Source: Bacillota bacterium (GTDB lineage Bacteria; Bacillota; Clostridia; Lachnospirales; Lachnospiraceae). Taken from it: a stretch of 10,651 nucleotides of DNA. How positions within the stretch are numbered: position 1 is the first letter of the stretch; every line of letters starts with the position of its first letter. Shown here piece after piece: positions 1 to 7,028 of this stretch. The notes under the pieces are model-generated. The model had not been told where the DNA came from and did no database searches. It saw only the letters and a program-made list of their open reading frames with translations. Position numbers and translations under genes: made by a program. The stretch is taken from the NCBI GenBank assembly GCA_023387635.1, contig JAEWHU010000362.1:1-10651 (forward strand), read 5' to 3'.

Positions 1-1347
1 CATGCTTTTGATGCGTTAGTTATGATACCTAATTGTGATAAGAACGTTCCAGGGTTATTAATGGCAGCAGCAAGATTAAATATCCCTACTATATTTGTTA
101 GTGGTGGTCCAATGCTCGCAGGCCGTATTGATGGTGAAAAAACTAGTTTATCTAGTATGTTTGAAGCCGTAGGTACACATAGTGCAGGTAACTTATCAGA
201 AGAGGAATTAGAAGAATATACATGTAAAACTTGTCCTACAGCAGGGTCTTGTTCTGGAATGTATACAGCTAATAGTATGAATTGTCTTACTGAAGTTCTA
301 GGAATGGGACTAAAAGGGAATGGAACAATTCCAGCGGTATATTCTGAAAGAATTAAGTTAGCAAAACATGCAGGTATGAAAATTATGGAACTATTTGAGA
401 AAAATATAAGACCAAGAGATATCATGACAGAAAAAGCATTTTTAAATGCGCTAACCGTTGATATGGCACTTGGTTGATCTACAAATAGTATGTTACACCT
501 TCCTGCAATTGCACATGAAGCAGGTATCTCATTAAATGTTGATATTGCAAATGAGATTAGTAGTAGAACACCGAATTTATGCCACTTAGCACCAGCAGGC
601 CATATTTACATAGAAGATTTAAACGAAGCTGGTGGAGTTTATGCGGTTATGAATGAATTAGATAAAAAGAACTTATTATATACGGATGAAATAACTTGTA
701 CTGGTAAAACAGTAAAAGAAAATATAAAAAATTGTATTAATCGCAATTATGATGTCATAAGACCAATTGATAATCCATATAGTGAAACAGGCGGAATAGC
801 TGTATTAAAAGGAAATCTAGCACTTGACTCATGTGTCGTGAAACGTTCAGCAGTTGTTCCAGAGATGATGAAGCACGAAGGACCTGCTAGAGTATTTGAC
901 TGTGAAGAAGATGCAGTGGCAGCTATTAAAAGTGGAAAAATCACGCATGGTGATGTTGTTGTTATAAGATACGAAGGACCAAAAGGTGGCCCAGGTATGA
1001 GAGAAATGCTAAATCCTACTTCTGCCATTGTGGGTATGGGACTTGGTTCAAGTGTAGCACTCATCACAGACGGTAGATTTTCTGGTGCTTCAAGAGGTGC
1101 AGCTATTGGCCATGTGTGTCCTGAAGCTGCTGTGGGTGGTAATATCGCATTAGTTGAAGAAGGTGATATTATACAAATTGACATTAATGCCAATACTCTT
1201 AATTTCGTTATATCAGAGGAAGAGTTAAAGATAAGAAGAGAAAAATGGAAACCTAGAAAACCACAAGTTACTACAGGGTATCTTGCTAGATATACAGCTA
1301 TGGTTTCTTCTAGTAGTAAAGGTGCTATATTAGAAGTTCCACAATGA
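1..1347 (+). CDS. ilvD: Dihydroxy-acid dehydratase, 5'-truncated by the window, with one in-frame TGA
   Basis: IlvD converts 2,3-dihydroxyisovalerate and 2,3-dihydroxy-3-methylvalerate to 2-keto acids in cytoplasmic branched-chain amino acid synthesis, using an Fe-S cluster and Mg2+. The frame is open from base 1 (HAFDALVMIPNCDK). The missing N-terminus, about 110 residues by family length, would carry the first cluster cysteine. Visible are the cluster-cysteine motif NCDK (Cys codon at 34-36, followed by the Asp-Lys that the family uses for Mg2+), the third cluster motif AGSCSGMYTANSMNC (Cys at 250-252), and the C-terminal TDGRFSGASRG, whose Ser (1081-1083) matches the catalytic base. The frame is broken only by TGA at 475-477, in the motif ALG-x-STN where relatives carry Cys or Gly. 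Both flanks are in the same frame and well conserved. The gene ends in tandem TGA TGA and lies 19 nt before ilvB. Identity is near certain; whether the product is full length is open. Confidence 0.93.
475..477 (+). other. In-frame UGA codon in the conserved ALG-x-STN motif of IlvD
   Basis: The reading frame gives MALG, then TGA, then STNSMLHLPAIAHEAG with no frame shift. Clostridial homologues have Cys here (TGT or TGC, one substitution from TGA); others such as the Bacillus and E. coli enzymes have Gly (GGA is also one substitution away). The same gene ends with TGA TGA, Trp elsewhere is TGG, and no other gene here has an internal TGA, so general recoding of UGA is unlikely. Options are selenocysteine, a true nonsense mutation, or a base error. 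The only downstream hairpin I see is weak (502-506 with 520-524, 13-nt loop beginning AA), which is a poor bacterial SECIS. Confidence 0.85.
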
Positions 1348-1366
1348 TGAGAAAGGGGTGTAGGAT

Positions 1367-3049
1367 ATGAATTTAACAGGCTCTCAGATCTTAGTAGAAT
1401 GTTTAAAAGAACAAGGTGTTGACACAATATTTGGCTATCCTGGTGGAGCAGTATTAAACATTTACGATGAGTTATATAGACATCAAGATGAAATAAGACA
1501 TATACTTACTTCACATGAACAAGGCGCAGCACATGCAGCAGATGGATATGCACGCGCGACTGGTAAAGTAGGAGTGTGCCTTGCAACAAGTGGTCCTGGT
1601 GCAACTAATCTAGTAACTGGTATTGCAACAGCATATATGGATTCTGTACCATTAGTAGCAATTACAGGTAACGTTGCGGTAGACCTTTTAGGTAAAGATA
1701 GTTTTCAAGAAGTAGATATTGCAGGTATTACTATGCCTGTAACAAAATACAATTTTATAGTAAAAGATATAACAAAATTAGCGGACACCATAAGAAGAGC
1801 ATTTAAAATTGCACAAACAGGAAGACCAGGGCCTGTATTAGTAGATATTGCAAAAGACGTTACTGCATTAAAAGCTGATTACATAAGGAAAGAACCAGAA
1901 GAAATAAAGAAGAATAATGATACGATAAAAGAATGTGATGTAGATAAAGCAATAGAAATGATAAAAGAGTCAACTAAACCTATGATTTTTGTTGGTGGTG
2001 GTGCTGTAATATCAGATGCTAATGATGCGTTACATGAATTTGTTAAAAAGGTAGATGCTCCAGTTACAGATACATTAATGGGTAAAGGTGCATTTAATGG
2101 TGAAGATGATTTATATATTGGTATGCTTGGAATGCATGGAACAAAAACTGCTAATTTAGGTGTTACGGAATGTGATTTATTAATAGCCATTGGCTCAAGA
2201 TTTAGCGACCGTGTTACAGGAAATGCAACTAAATTTGCTAAGAACGCTAAAATCATTCAAATTGACGTTGATCCAGCAGAGATTAATAAAAATGTTCCAG
2301 TACACCATAGTATTATCGGAGATGTGAATGAAGTACTTAAGGTTTTAAATAAAAAGTTGCCTAATTTAGAACACAAAGAATGGAATAAAACTATTCAAGA
2401 TATGAAAGTAGAGTTTCCGTTAAAGTACAGAAAAGATATTTTAACAGGACCTTATGTAATTGAAAAGCTTTATGAAGTTACAAAAGGTGATGCAATTGTA
2501 GTAACAGAAGTTGGTCAACATCAAATGTGGGCAGCTCAATTTTTTAACTATAAAAAACCTAGAACATATTTAACTTCAGGCGGTCTTGGTACCATGGGTT
2601 ATGGACTTGGGGCGGCCATTGGAGCAAAAGTAGCAGTGCCTGACAAAACAGTTGTAAATATAGCAGGTGATGGATGTTTTCGTATGAACATGAATGAAAT
2701 TGCTACTGCAACCAGATATGAAGTGCCTATTGTGCAGATTATACTTAATAATCAAGTGCTTGGTATGGTAAGACAATGGCAATCCTTATTCTATGGTCAG
2801 AGATATTCCCAAACTACGATTCATGATAAAGTTGACTTTGTAAAACTAGCAAATGCCCTAGGAGCAAAAGCTTATAGAATCACAGAAATAGACGAAGTGG
2901 AAAGTGTTCTAAAAGAAGCAATTAGTTTAAATGAGCCAGTAGTAATTGAATGTATGATAGCAAGTGATGAAATGGTTTGGCCTATGGTTGCACCAGGAGC
3001 TGCTATTCAAGAAGTATTTACGGAAGAAGATTTAGAAAAGGAAAAATAA
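1367..3049 (+). CDS. ilvB: Acetolactate synthase (acetohydroxyacid synthase) large subunit
   Basis: This thiamine-diphosphate enzyme condenses pyruvate with pyruvate or 2-ketobutyrate, the first common step of valine, leucine and isoleucine synthesis. The 560-aa length is normal for the biosynthetic (AHAS) large subunit. The N-terminal pyrimidine-binding domain has IFGYPGGAVLNIYDEL and the catalytic Glu51 (SHEQGAAHAADGYARA). DSFQEVD at 111-117 is the substrate/FAD-side loop. The central FAD-type domain covers roughly 190-340. The C-terminal domain has VGQHQMW (382-388), the ThDP/Mg motif from GDG (434-436) to NN (461-462), and Trp471 in the RQWQ segment. The start at 1367 is supported by a GAAAGGGG-type ribosome binding site at 1351-1358. 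It lies 19 nt after ilvD, so the two are probably cotranscribed. No small regulatory subunit gene (ilvN) follows, so that partner must be elsewhere or absent. A catabolic AlsS or another ThDP enzyme is less likely, given the AHAS-type motifs and the ilvD neighbour. Confidence 0.96.
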   Translation: MNLTGSQILVECLKEQGVDTIFGYPGGAVLNIYDELYRHQDEIRHILTSHEQGAAHAADGYARATGKVGVCLATSGPGATNLVTGIATAYMDSVPLVAITGNVAVDLLGKDSFQEVDIAGITMPVTKYNFIVKDITKLADTIRRAFKIAQTGRPGPVLVDIAKDVTALKADYIRKEPEEIKKNNDTIKECDVDKAIEMIKESTKPMIFVGGGAVISDANDALHEFVKKVDAPVTDTLMGKGAFNGEDDLYIGMLGMHGTKTANLGVTECDLLIAIGSRFSDRVTGNATKFAKNAKIIQIDVDPAEINKNVPVHHSIIGDVNEVLKVLNKKLPNLEHKEWNKTIQDMKVEFPLKYRKDILTGPYVIEKLYEVTKGDAIVVTEVGQHQMWAAQFFNYKKPRTYLTSGGLGTMGYGLGAAIGAKVAVPDKTVVNIAGDGCFRMNMNEIATATRYEVPIVQIILNNQVLGMVRQWQSLFYGQRYSQTTIHDKVDFVKLANALGAKAYRITEIDEVESVLKEAISLNEPVVIECMIASDEMVWPMVAPGAAIQEVFTEEDLEKEK

Positions 3050-3054
3050 ATATA

Positions 3055-3083
3055 TTGACTAATTTTTAACTAAGTTTTATAAT
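3055..3083 (+). promoter_or_regulatory. Sigma-A promoter for the serC-serA operon
   Basis: TTGACT (3055-3060) and TATAAT (3078-3083) are separated by exactly 17 nt, nearly the vegetative consensus. It begins 5 nt after the ilvB stop. Transcription would start near 3090, giving a leader of about 100 nt before serC. The leader contains the 15-bp hairpin at 3108-3146. Confidence 0.75.
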
Positions 3084-3107
3084 GTACTTGATTAAAGTGC
3101 TATCGTG

Positions 3108-3146
3108 TAAAATGGTTTTGCTAATTTAATAAGCAAAACCATTTTA
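3108..3146 (+). terminator. Perfect 15-bp hairpin before serC: ilvB terminator or serC leader attenuator
   Basis: The arms 3108-3122 and 3132-3146 are perfectly complementary over 15 bp with a 9-nt loop (AATTTAATA). The outer part is A/T (TAAAAT paired with ATTTTA), so an A-tract precedes and a T-tract follows the GC-containing core, as in many bidirectional intrinsic terminators. It could end ilvDB transcription, but it lies downstream of the promoter at 3055-3083 and so is also inside the serC leader. I see no T-box sequence or recognised riboswitch in this leader. A weak 5-bp stem (3149-3153 with 3161-3165) follows it. Confidence 0.6.
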
Positions 3147-3191
3147 TGCAATAGGGAAGTTATTGTATTATTGATCATAAGGAGGATAAAA

Positions 3192-4277
3192 ATGGGAAGA
3201 GTGTATAATTTTTCAGCAGGCCCTGCTGTTTTACCAGAGGAAGTATTAAATGAAGCTGCAGCAGAAATGCTTGATTACAAAGGAACTGGAATGTCTGTAA
3301 TGGAGATGAGCCATCGTTCGAAAGCGTATGAAGGAATAATAAAAGATGCAGAACAAGATTTAAGAGACTTAATGAATATACCAGACAATTATAAAGTTCT
3401 GTTTTTACAAGGTGGAGCATCTTTACAATTCTCTATGATTCCTATGAATCTTATGAAAAATAAAGTTGCTGATTTTATTATTACTGGTCAATGGGCAAAA
3501 AAAGCTTATGAAGAAGCAAAGATTTATGGAAAAGCAAATGCTATTGCATCATCTGCAGATAAAACTTTCTCATACATACCTGATTGTTCAAATCTGAACA
3601 TAAGTGAAGATGCTGACTATGTATATATATGCGAAAACAATACGATATATGGTACTAAATTTAAAGAGTTACCAAATACAAAAGGTAAAGATTTAGTTTC
3701 TGATGTTTCTTCTTGTTTTTTATCAGAACCTATGGATGTTAGTAAATATGGATTAGTCTATGGCGGAGTGCAAAAAAACATAGGTCCAGCTGGTGTAGTA
3801 ATTGTTATTATTAGGGAAGATTTAATAACAGAAGATACCCTTCCTGGTACTCCAACCATGATGAAATATAAGATACATAATGACAATGAATCCTTGTATA
3901 ATACTCCTCCAGCATATGGAATATACATATGTGGTAAAGTATTTAAATGGATTAAAAAGCTAGGTGGCCTAGAAACTATGAAAGAAATGAATGAGAAAAA
4001 AGCAGCAGTGCTTTATGACTTCTTAGATGAGAGTAAATTATTTAGAGGAACCGTTGTGAAAGAAGACCGTTCTTTAATGAATGTACCTTTTATCACTGGA
4101 GATGATGCTATCGATGCTAAATTTATAAAAGAAGCGAAAGCTGCTGGTTTTGAAAACTTAAAAGGTCATAGAAGCGTTGGCGGAATGAGAGCAAGTATCT
4201 ATAACGCTATGCCAATTGAAGGGGTAACTAAGCTAGTTGAATTCATGAAGAAATTTGAGAAAGAAAATTTAGTATAA
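3192..4277 (+). CDS. serC: Phosphoserine aminotransferase
   Basis: SerC is a PLP-dependent class V aminotransferase. It transfers the amino group of glutamate to 3-phosphohydroxypyruvate to give O-phosphoserine. The protein is 361 aa, the family's normal size. Hallmarks are the N-terminal GRVYNFSAGPAVLPEEVL, the PLP-phosphate segment QGGASLQF (73-80), NNTIYGT (149-155), the PLP lysine Lys195 in YGGVQKNIGPAG, and the C-terminal GHRSVGGMRASIYNAMP that binds the substrate phosphate. The frame is open from a TTG at 3171, but AAGGAGG at 3179-3185 lies inside that extension and is spaced 6 nt from ATG 3192, and homologues begin at this Met; 3192 is therefore the start. It is the first gene of the serC-serA-DUF1015 operon, with the promoter at 3055-3083. 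Confidence 0.96.
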   Translation: MGRVYNFSAGPAVLPEEVLNEAAAEMLDYKGTGMSVMEMSHRSKAYEGIIKDAEQDLRDLMNIPDNYKVLFLQGGASLQFSMIPMNLMKNKVADFIITGQWAKKAYEEAKIYGKANAIASSADKTFSYIPDCSNLNISEDADYVYICENNTIYGTKFKELPNTKGKDLVSDVSSCFLSEPMDVSKYGLVYGGVQKNIGPAGVVIVIIREDLITEDTLPGTPTMMKYKIHNDNESLYNTPPAYGIYICGKVFKWIKKLGGLETMKEMNEKKAAVLYDFLDESKLFRGTVVKEDRSLMNVPFITGDDAIDAKFIKEAKAAGFENLKGHRSVGGMRASIYNAMPIEGVTKLVEFMKKFEKENLV

Positions 4278-4292
4278 AGGAGGAAATTACCC

Positions 4293-5453
4293 ATGTATCG
4301 TTATCACCAACTTAATCCAATTGCAGGAATTGGGCTTAATCTATTTACAGATAAATACGAAAAAGAGAATGAAATATCCCTTGCAGACGCTGTACTTGTA
4401 AGAAGTGCATCTATGCATGAATTAGAATTAGGAGATAATCTAAAAGCCATTGCAAGAGCAGGGGCAGGCGTTAATAATATTCCACTTGATAAATGTGCAG
4501 AACAAGGTATTGTTGTATTCAATACTCCTGGTGCTAATGCAAATGGTGTAAAAGAGCTTGTAATTGCTGGTTTATTATTAGCTTCCCGTGATATTATTGG
4601 TGGAGTTAATTGGATATCAACTATAAAAGATGATGAGAATGTAAGTAAATTAGTTGAAAAAGGAAAATCTAAATTTGCTGGTAAAGAAATTGAAGGTAAA
4701 AAGCTTGGAGTTATTGGACTAGGTGCCATTGGTGTGTTAGTTGCTAATGCGGCAAAACGTCTCGGAATGGAAGTATACGGATATGATCCATATATTTCAG
4801 TAGAACATGCATGGAATTTATCTAGAGATATTATTTCAGTGAAATCTAAAGAAGAAATATATAAAGAATGCGATTACATAACTGTTCATGTACCACTAGT
4901 TGATGATACAAAGAAGATGATTAATAAAGATACCATCGCTACAATGAAGGATTCCGTTGTAATTCTAAACTTCTCAAGAGATCTTTTAGTAGATGATAAT
5001 GATATGGAAGAAGCACTTAATAGTGGAAAAGTAGCAAAGTATGTTACAGATTTCCCAAATAATAAAACAGCTAATATGAGTGGTGTAATAGCCATACCTC
5101 ATCTTGGAGCATCTACAGAAGAATCAGAAGATAATTGTGCTGTTATGGCAGTAAGACAAGTAAAAGAGTATTTAGAGTATGGTAATATTAAGAATTCAGT
5201 AAACTATCCTGACTGCGATGCAGGGATATGTGAAAAAGGAAAACGTATTGCTATTAATCACAGAAATATTCCTAACATGCTTACTCAATTTACCAGTGTT
5301 TTCTCAGCTGAAAATACAAACATAATGAATTTGGTTAATAAGAGTAAAGGTGATTTTGCTTATACTGTAATTGATATTGAAAAAACAGTAGATAACGAAA
5401 TCGCTTCAAAATTAAAAGATGTTGATGGTGTTCTTAAAGTGAGAATTATTTAG
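4293..5453 (+). CDS. serA: D-3-phosphoglycerate dehydrogenase with C-terminal ACT domain
   Basis: SerA oxidises 3-phosphoglycerate to 3-phosphohydroxypyruvate with NAD+, the first committed step of serine synthesis. The 386-aa protein has a split substrate-binding domain (about 1-100 and 285-310; RAGAGVNNIPLDKCAE at 55-70). Its Rossmann domain carries GLGAIG (142-147) and Asp165 for the NAD ribose. Arg229 (NFSRD) and His270 (PHLGASTEES) are the catalytic Arg and His. An ACT domain from about 318 to the end is the usual serine-sensing module. The usual Glu of the Arg-Glu-His triad, in a V-F-x-x-E-P context, is not visible: the segment reads YVTDFPNN (250-257). I believe this form is common in clostridial SerA, so it is probably a subfamily trait. 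The ribosome binding site AAAGGAGG precedes ATG 4293, 15 nt after the serC stop, so the two are cotranscribed. Confidence 0.95.
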   Translation: MYRYHQLNPIAGIGLNLFTDKYEKENEISLADAVLVRSASMHELELGDNLKAIARAGAGVNNIPLDKCAEQGIVVFNTPGANANGVKELVIAGLLLASRDIIGGVNWISTIKDDENVSKLVEKGKSKFAGKEIEGKKLGVIGLGAIGVLVANAAKRLGMEVYGYDPYISVEHAWNLSRDIISVKSKEEIYKECDYITVHVPLVDDTKKMINKDTIATMKDSVVILNFSRDLLVDDNDMEEALNSGKVAKYVTDFPNNKTANMSGVIAIPHLGASTEESEDNCAVMAVRQVKEYLEYGNIKNSVNYPDCDAGICEKGKRIAINHRNIPNMLTQFTSVFSAENTNIMNLVNKSKGDFAYTVIDIEKTVDNEIASKLKDVDGVLKVRII

Positions 5454-5468
5454 AACTTGAGTGTTAAA

Positions 5469-5481
5469 GGTCAAATTGACC
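5469..5481. promoter_or_regulatory. GGTCAA-A-TTGACC palindrome after serA
   Basis: A perfect 6-bp inverted repeat with one central base lies 16 nt after the serA stop. Its right half, AATTGACCAAA, matches the core of the 18-bp units that follow. It looks like an operator half-site pair, not a terminator, because the stem is short and no T-tract follows. The binding protein is unknown. Confidence 0.35.
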
Positions 5482-5492
5482 AAATTAATAAA

Positions 5493-5546
5493 TAACCGAT
5501 ATTGAACAAATAACCCAAATTGAACAAATCAACCATATTGCACAAA
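5493..5546 (+). repeat. Three tandem imperfect 18-bp units between serA and the DUF1015 gene
   Basis: The units are 5493-5510, 5511-5528 and 5529-5546, each reading approximately TAACCnAnATTGAACAAA (third unit TCAACCATATTGCACAAA). A partial fourth core (AAATTGACCAAA, 5473-5484) lies upstream, offset by an extra 8 bp. The units share the ATTGnACAAA core exactly in phase. The DNA is noncoding, and the spacing fits either repeated protein-binding sites or simple tandem duplication. Confidence 0.6.
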
Positions 5547-5592
5547 TTACCCCCACTAAAATAAGTGGGGGCAATTTAGTATTGTGTGCAAT
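5537..5592 (+). promoter_or_regulatory. Nested stem-loop upstream of the DUF1015 gene
   Basis: The inner stem CCCCCACT (5550-5557) pairs with AGTGGGGG (5564-5571) around the loop AAAATA. After one mismatch, AAATT (5544-5548) pairs with AATTT (5573-5577). An outer 8-bp stem can form between ATTGCACA (5537-5544) and TGTGCAAT (5585-5592), sharing only base 5544 with the middle stem. The G+C-rich core stands out in this AT-rich DNA. No clean T-tract follows, so a leader or mRNA-processing structure is at least as likely as a serA terminator. It ends 18 nt before the AGGAGG of the next gene. Confidence 0.55.
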
Positions 5593-5623
5593 TTAGTAAC
5601 ATAGAAATTTAGGAGGAACCTTA

Positions 5624-6865
5624 ATGGCCAAAGTAAAGCCCTTTTCTTGCATAAGACCAAATGGTGAGATTGCAGCAAAAATAGCAGCATTACCATATGA
5701 CGTTTATAATCGTGAAGAAGCTAAAGCGGAAGTAATCAGAGAACCATTGTCCTTTCTTTCTATCGATAGAGCTGAAACATTTTTTGATAATTCAGTAGAT
5801 ACCTATGATGAAAGAGTATATTTAAAAGCCAAAGAAACCTTAGGTGATTTTTTATCAAAAGGATATTTTATAAAAGATGAAGAGGAATGTTATTACCTCT
5901 ATGAACTAATTATGGAGGGAAGAAGTCAAACAGGCTTAGTTGCTTGTGCCTCTATTGATGACTATAATAATAATGTTATAAAAAAACATGAAAATACAAG
6001 AGCGGATAAAGAAGTAGATAGAATAAAACATGTAGATATATGTAATGCCCAAACAGGACCTATATTTTTGGCATATACTTCTCACGAGACAATTTCTAGC
6101 CTTGTAAAAGAAGTGAAAAAGGAAGAACCATTATATCATTTTAGTTCAGAAGATTTAGTAGAACATAATGTTTGGAAGATTAGTGTAAAATCTAAAATAG
6201 AAGTAATACAAAATGCTTTCTTAGAAATAAATCATATTTATATTGCAGATGGACACCATAGGGCCGCCTCTGCTGTTAAGGTAGGAGAATTACGAAGAAA
6301 AGAAAAGAGTAATTATACTGGTGAGGAAGAATTTAATTACTTTTTATCTGTTCTATTTCCAGAAAATGAGTTAATGATTATGCCATACAATAGAGTAGTA
6401 AAAGACTTAAATGGACTTTCAAGCATTGAATTTTTAAATAAAATTGAATCGAAATTCATTGTAAAGGAGTTAGGCGAGGATTGCTATCAGCCTGATAAAA
6501 AAGGTCTGTTTGGTATGTACTTAGAAGGGAAATGGTATCAGATTCAAATAAAAGATGAGTATAGGAATAGCTTTGATCCTGTGGATAGTCTTGATGTATC
6601 TATATTACAGAATTATCTACTAGCTCCAATCCTTGGGATAGGCGATCCTAGAATAGATAAGAGGATTGATTTTATTGGAGGAATTAGGGGACTTAGTGAA
6701 CTTGAAAAAAGGGCAAATAGTGATATGAAGATAGCGTTCTCAATGTATCCAACAAGCATTAATGAATTATTTGCAGTATCCGATGCGAATAAATTAATGC
6801 CTCCAAAATCAACCTGGTTTGAACCAAAATTAAGAAGTGGTTTATTCATACATGAGTTAGATTAA
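5624..6865 (+). CDS. DUF1015 family protein, possibly SerK-like serine kinase
   Basis: The 413-aa soluble protein has the hallmarks of DUF1015: N-terminal VKPFSCIRPN and ALPYDVYN (22-29), PLSFLSIDRAE (41-51), KKHENTRADKEVDRIKHVD (120-138), and IADGHHRAASA (207-217). There is no signal peptide or membrane segment. The function is not firmly established to my knowledge. The DGHHR motif (209-213) resembles that of ParB/sulfiredoxin-fold nucleotide-binding proteins, including the free-serine kinases SbnI and archaeal SerK. DUF1015 genes commonly sit beside serC and serA, so a role in serine or phosphoserine interconversion is a reasonable inference. AGGAGG at 5611-5616 supports ATG 5624. I see no convincing separate promoter in the 170-nt gap after serA, so it probably depends on the serC promoter. 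A strong terminator follows. Confidence 0.9.
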   Translation: MAKVKPFSCIRPNGEIAAKIAALPYDVYNREEAKAEVIREPLSFLSIDRAETFFDNSVDTYDERVYLKAKETLGDFLSKGYFIKDEEECYYLYELIMEGRSQTGLVACASIDDYNNNVIKKHENTRADKEVDRIKHVDICNAQTGPIFLAYTSHETISSLVKEVKKEEPLYHFSSEDLVEHNVWKISVKSKIEVIQNAFLEINHIYIADGHHRAASAVKVGELRRKEKSNYTGEEEFNYFLSVLFPENELMIMPYNRVVKDLNGLSSIEFLNKIESKFIVKELGEDCYQPDKKGLFGMYLEGKWYQIQIKDEYRNSFDPVDSLDVSILQNYLLAPILGIGDPRIDKRIDFIGGIRGLSELEKRANSDMKIAFSMYPTSINELFAVSDANKLMPPKSTWFEPKLRSGLFIHELD

Positions 6866-6868
6866 ATA

Positions 6869-6913
6869 AAAATACCTTTCCTTAAAGGGGTAGTAATTAA
6901 GGAAAGGTATTTT
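6869..6913 (+). terminator. Intrinsic terminator of the serC-serA-DUF1015 operon
   Basis: A perfect 17-bp stem (6869-6885 with 6897-6913) has an 11-nt loop. The stem begins with AAAA and ends with TTTT around a CCTTTCC/GGAAAGG core, the form of a bidirectional intrinsic terminator. It starts 3 nt after the DUF1015 stop codon. Confidence 0.88.
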
Positions 6914-6942
6914 CTATTTGTAAAAACAATATTTAAAAGCAT

Positions 6943-6963
6943 AAGCTAATTTATTATTAGCTT
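6943..6963 (-). terminator. Weak hairpin, possible azlCD terminator
   Basis: AAGCTAAT (6943-6950) pairs with ATTAGCTT (6956-6963) around a 5-nt loop. It lies 65 nt beyond the azlD stop on the minus strand and is followed there by ATGCTTTT. The stem is AT-rich and the T-tract is imperfect. The stronger hairpin at 6869-6913 could serve convergent transcripts as well. Confidence 0.35.
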
Positions 6964-7028
6964 TCTAATTATAGGCATTCTAGTAAAGGTAATAAAATTA
7001 AAAATCAATTCCTATAGAAAAGTAATTA

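Noticed and set aside
502..524. Hairpin CCTGC/GCAGG as a SECIS element after the ilvD UGA
   Set aside because: Only 5 bp with a 13-nt loop beginning AA; it lacks the expected G near the loop start, so it does not by itself support selenocysteine.
1..1347. Use of an alternative genetic code (UGA as Trp or Gly)
   Set aside because: UGA appears in frame only once in the window, TGG is used for Trp, and ilvD itself ends with TGA TGA.
747..1427. 226-aa open frame on the minus strand across ilvD and the start of ilvB
   Set aside because: It lies wholly antisense to strongly conserved ilvD sequence, has no family resemblance, and its composition is what reverse reading of that gene gives.
3171..3191. 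Upstream TTG start for serC adding seven residues
   Set aside because: The AAGGAGG ribosome binding site lies inside that extension and is ideally placed for ATG 3192; homologues start at the latter.
3090..3191. T-box or serine/glycine riboswitch in the serC leader
   Set aside because: The leader is too short and lacks the T-box antiterminator consensus and any paired glycine-aptamer-like domains; only the simple hairpin is present.
6914..7028. Small gene between the DUF1015 terminator and azlD
   Set aside because: The stretch has no open frame with a ribosome binding site on either strand; only a weak hairpin is visible.
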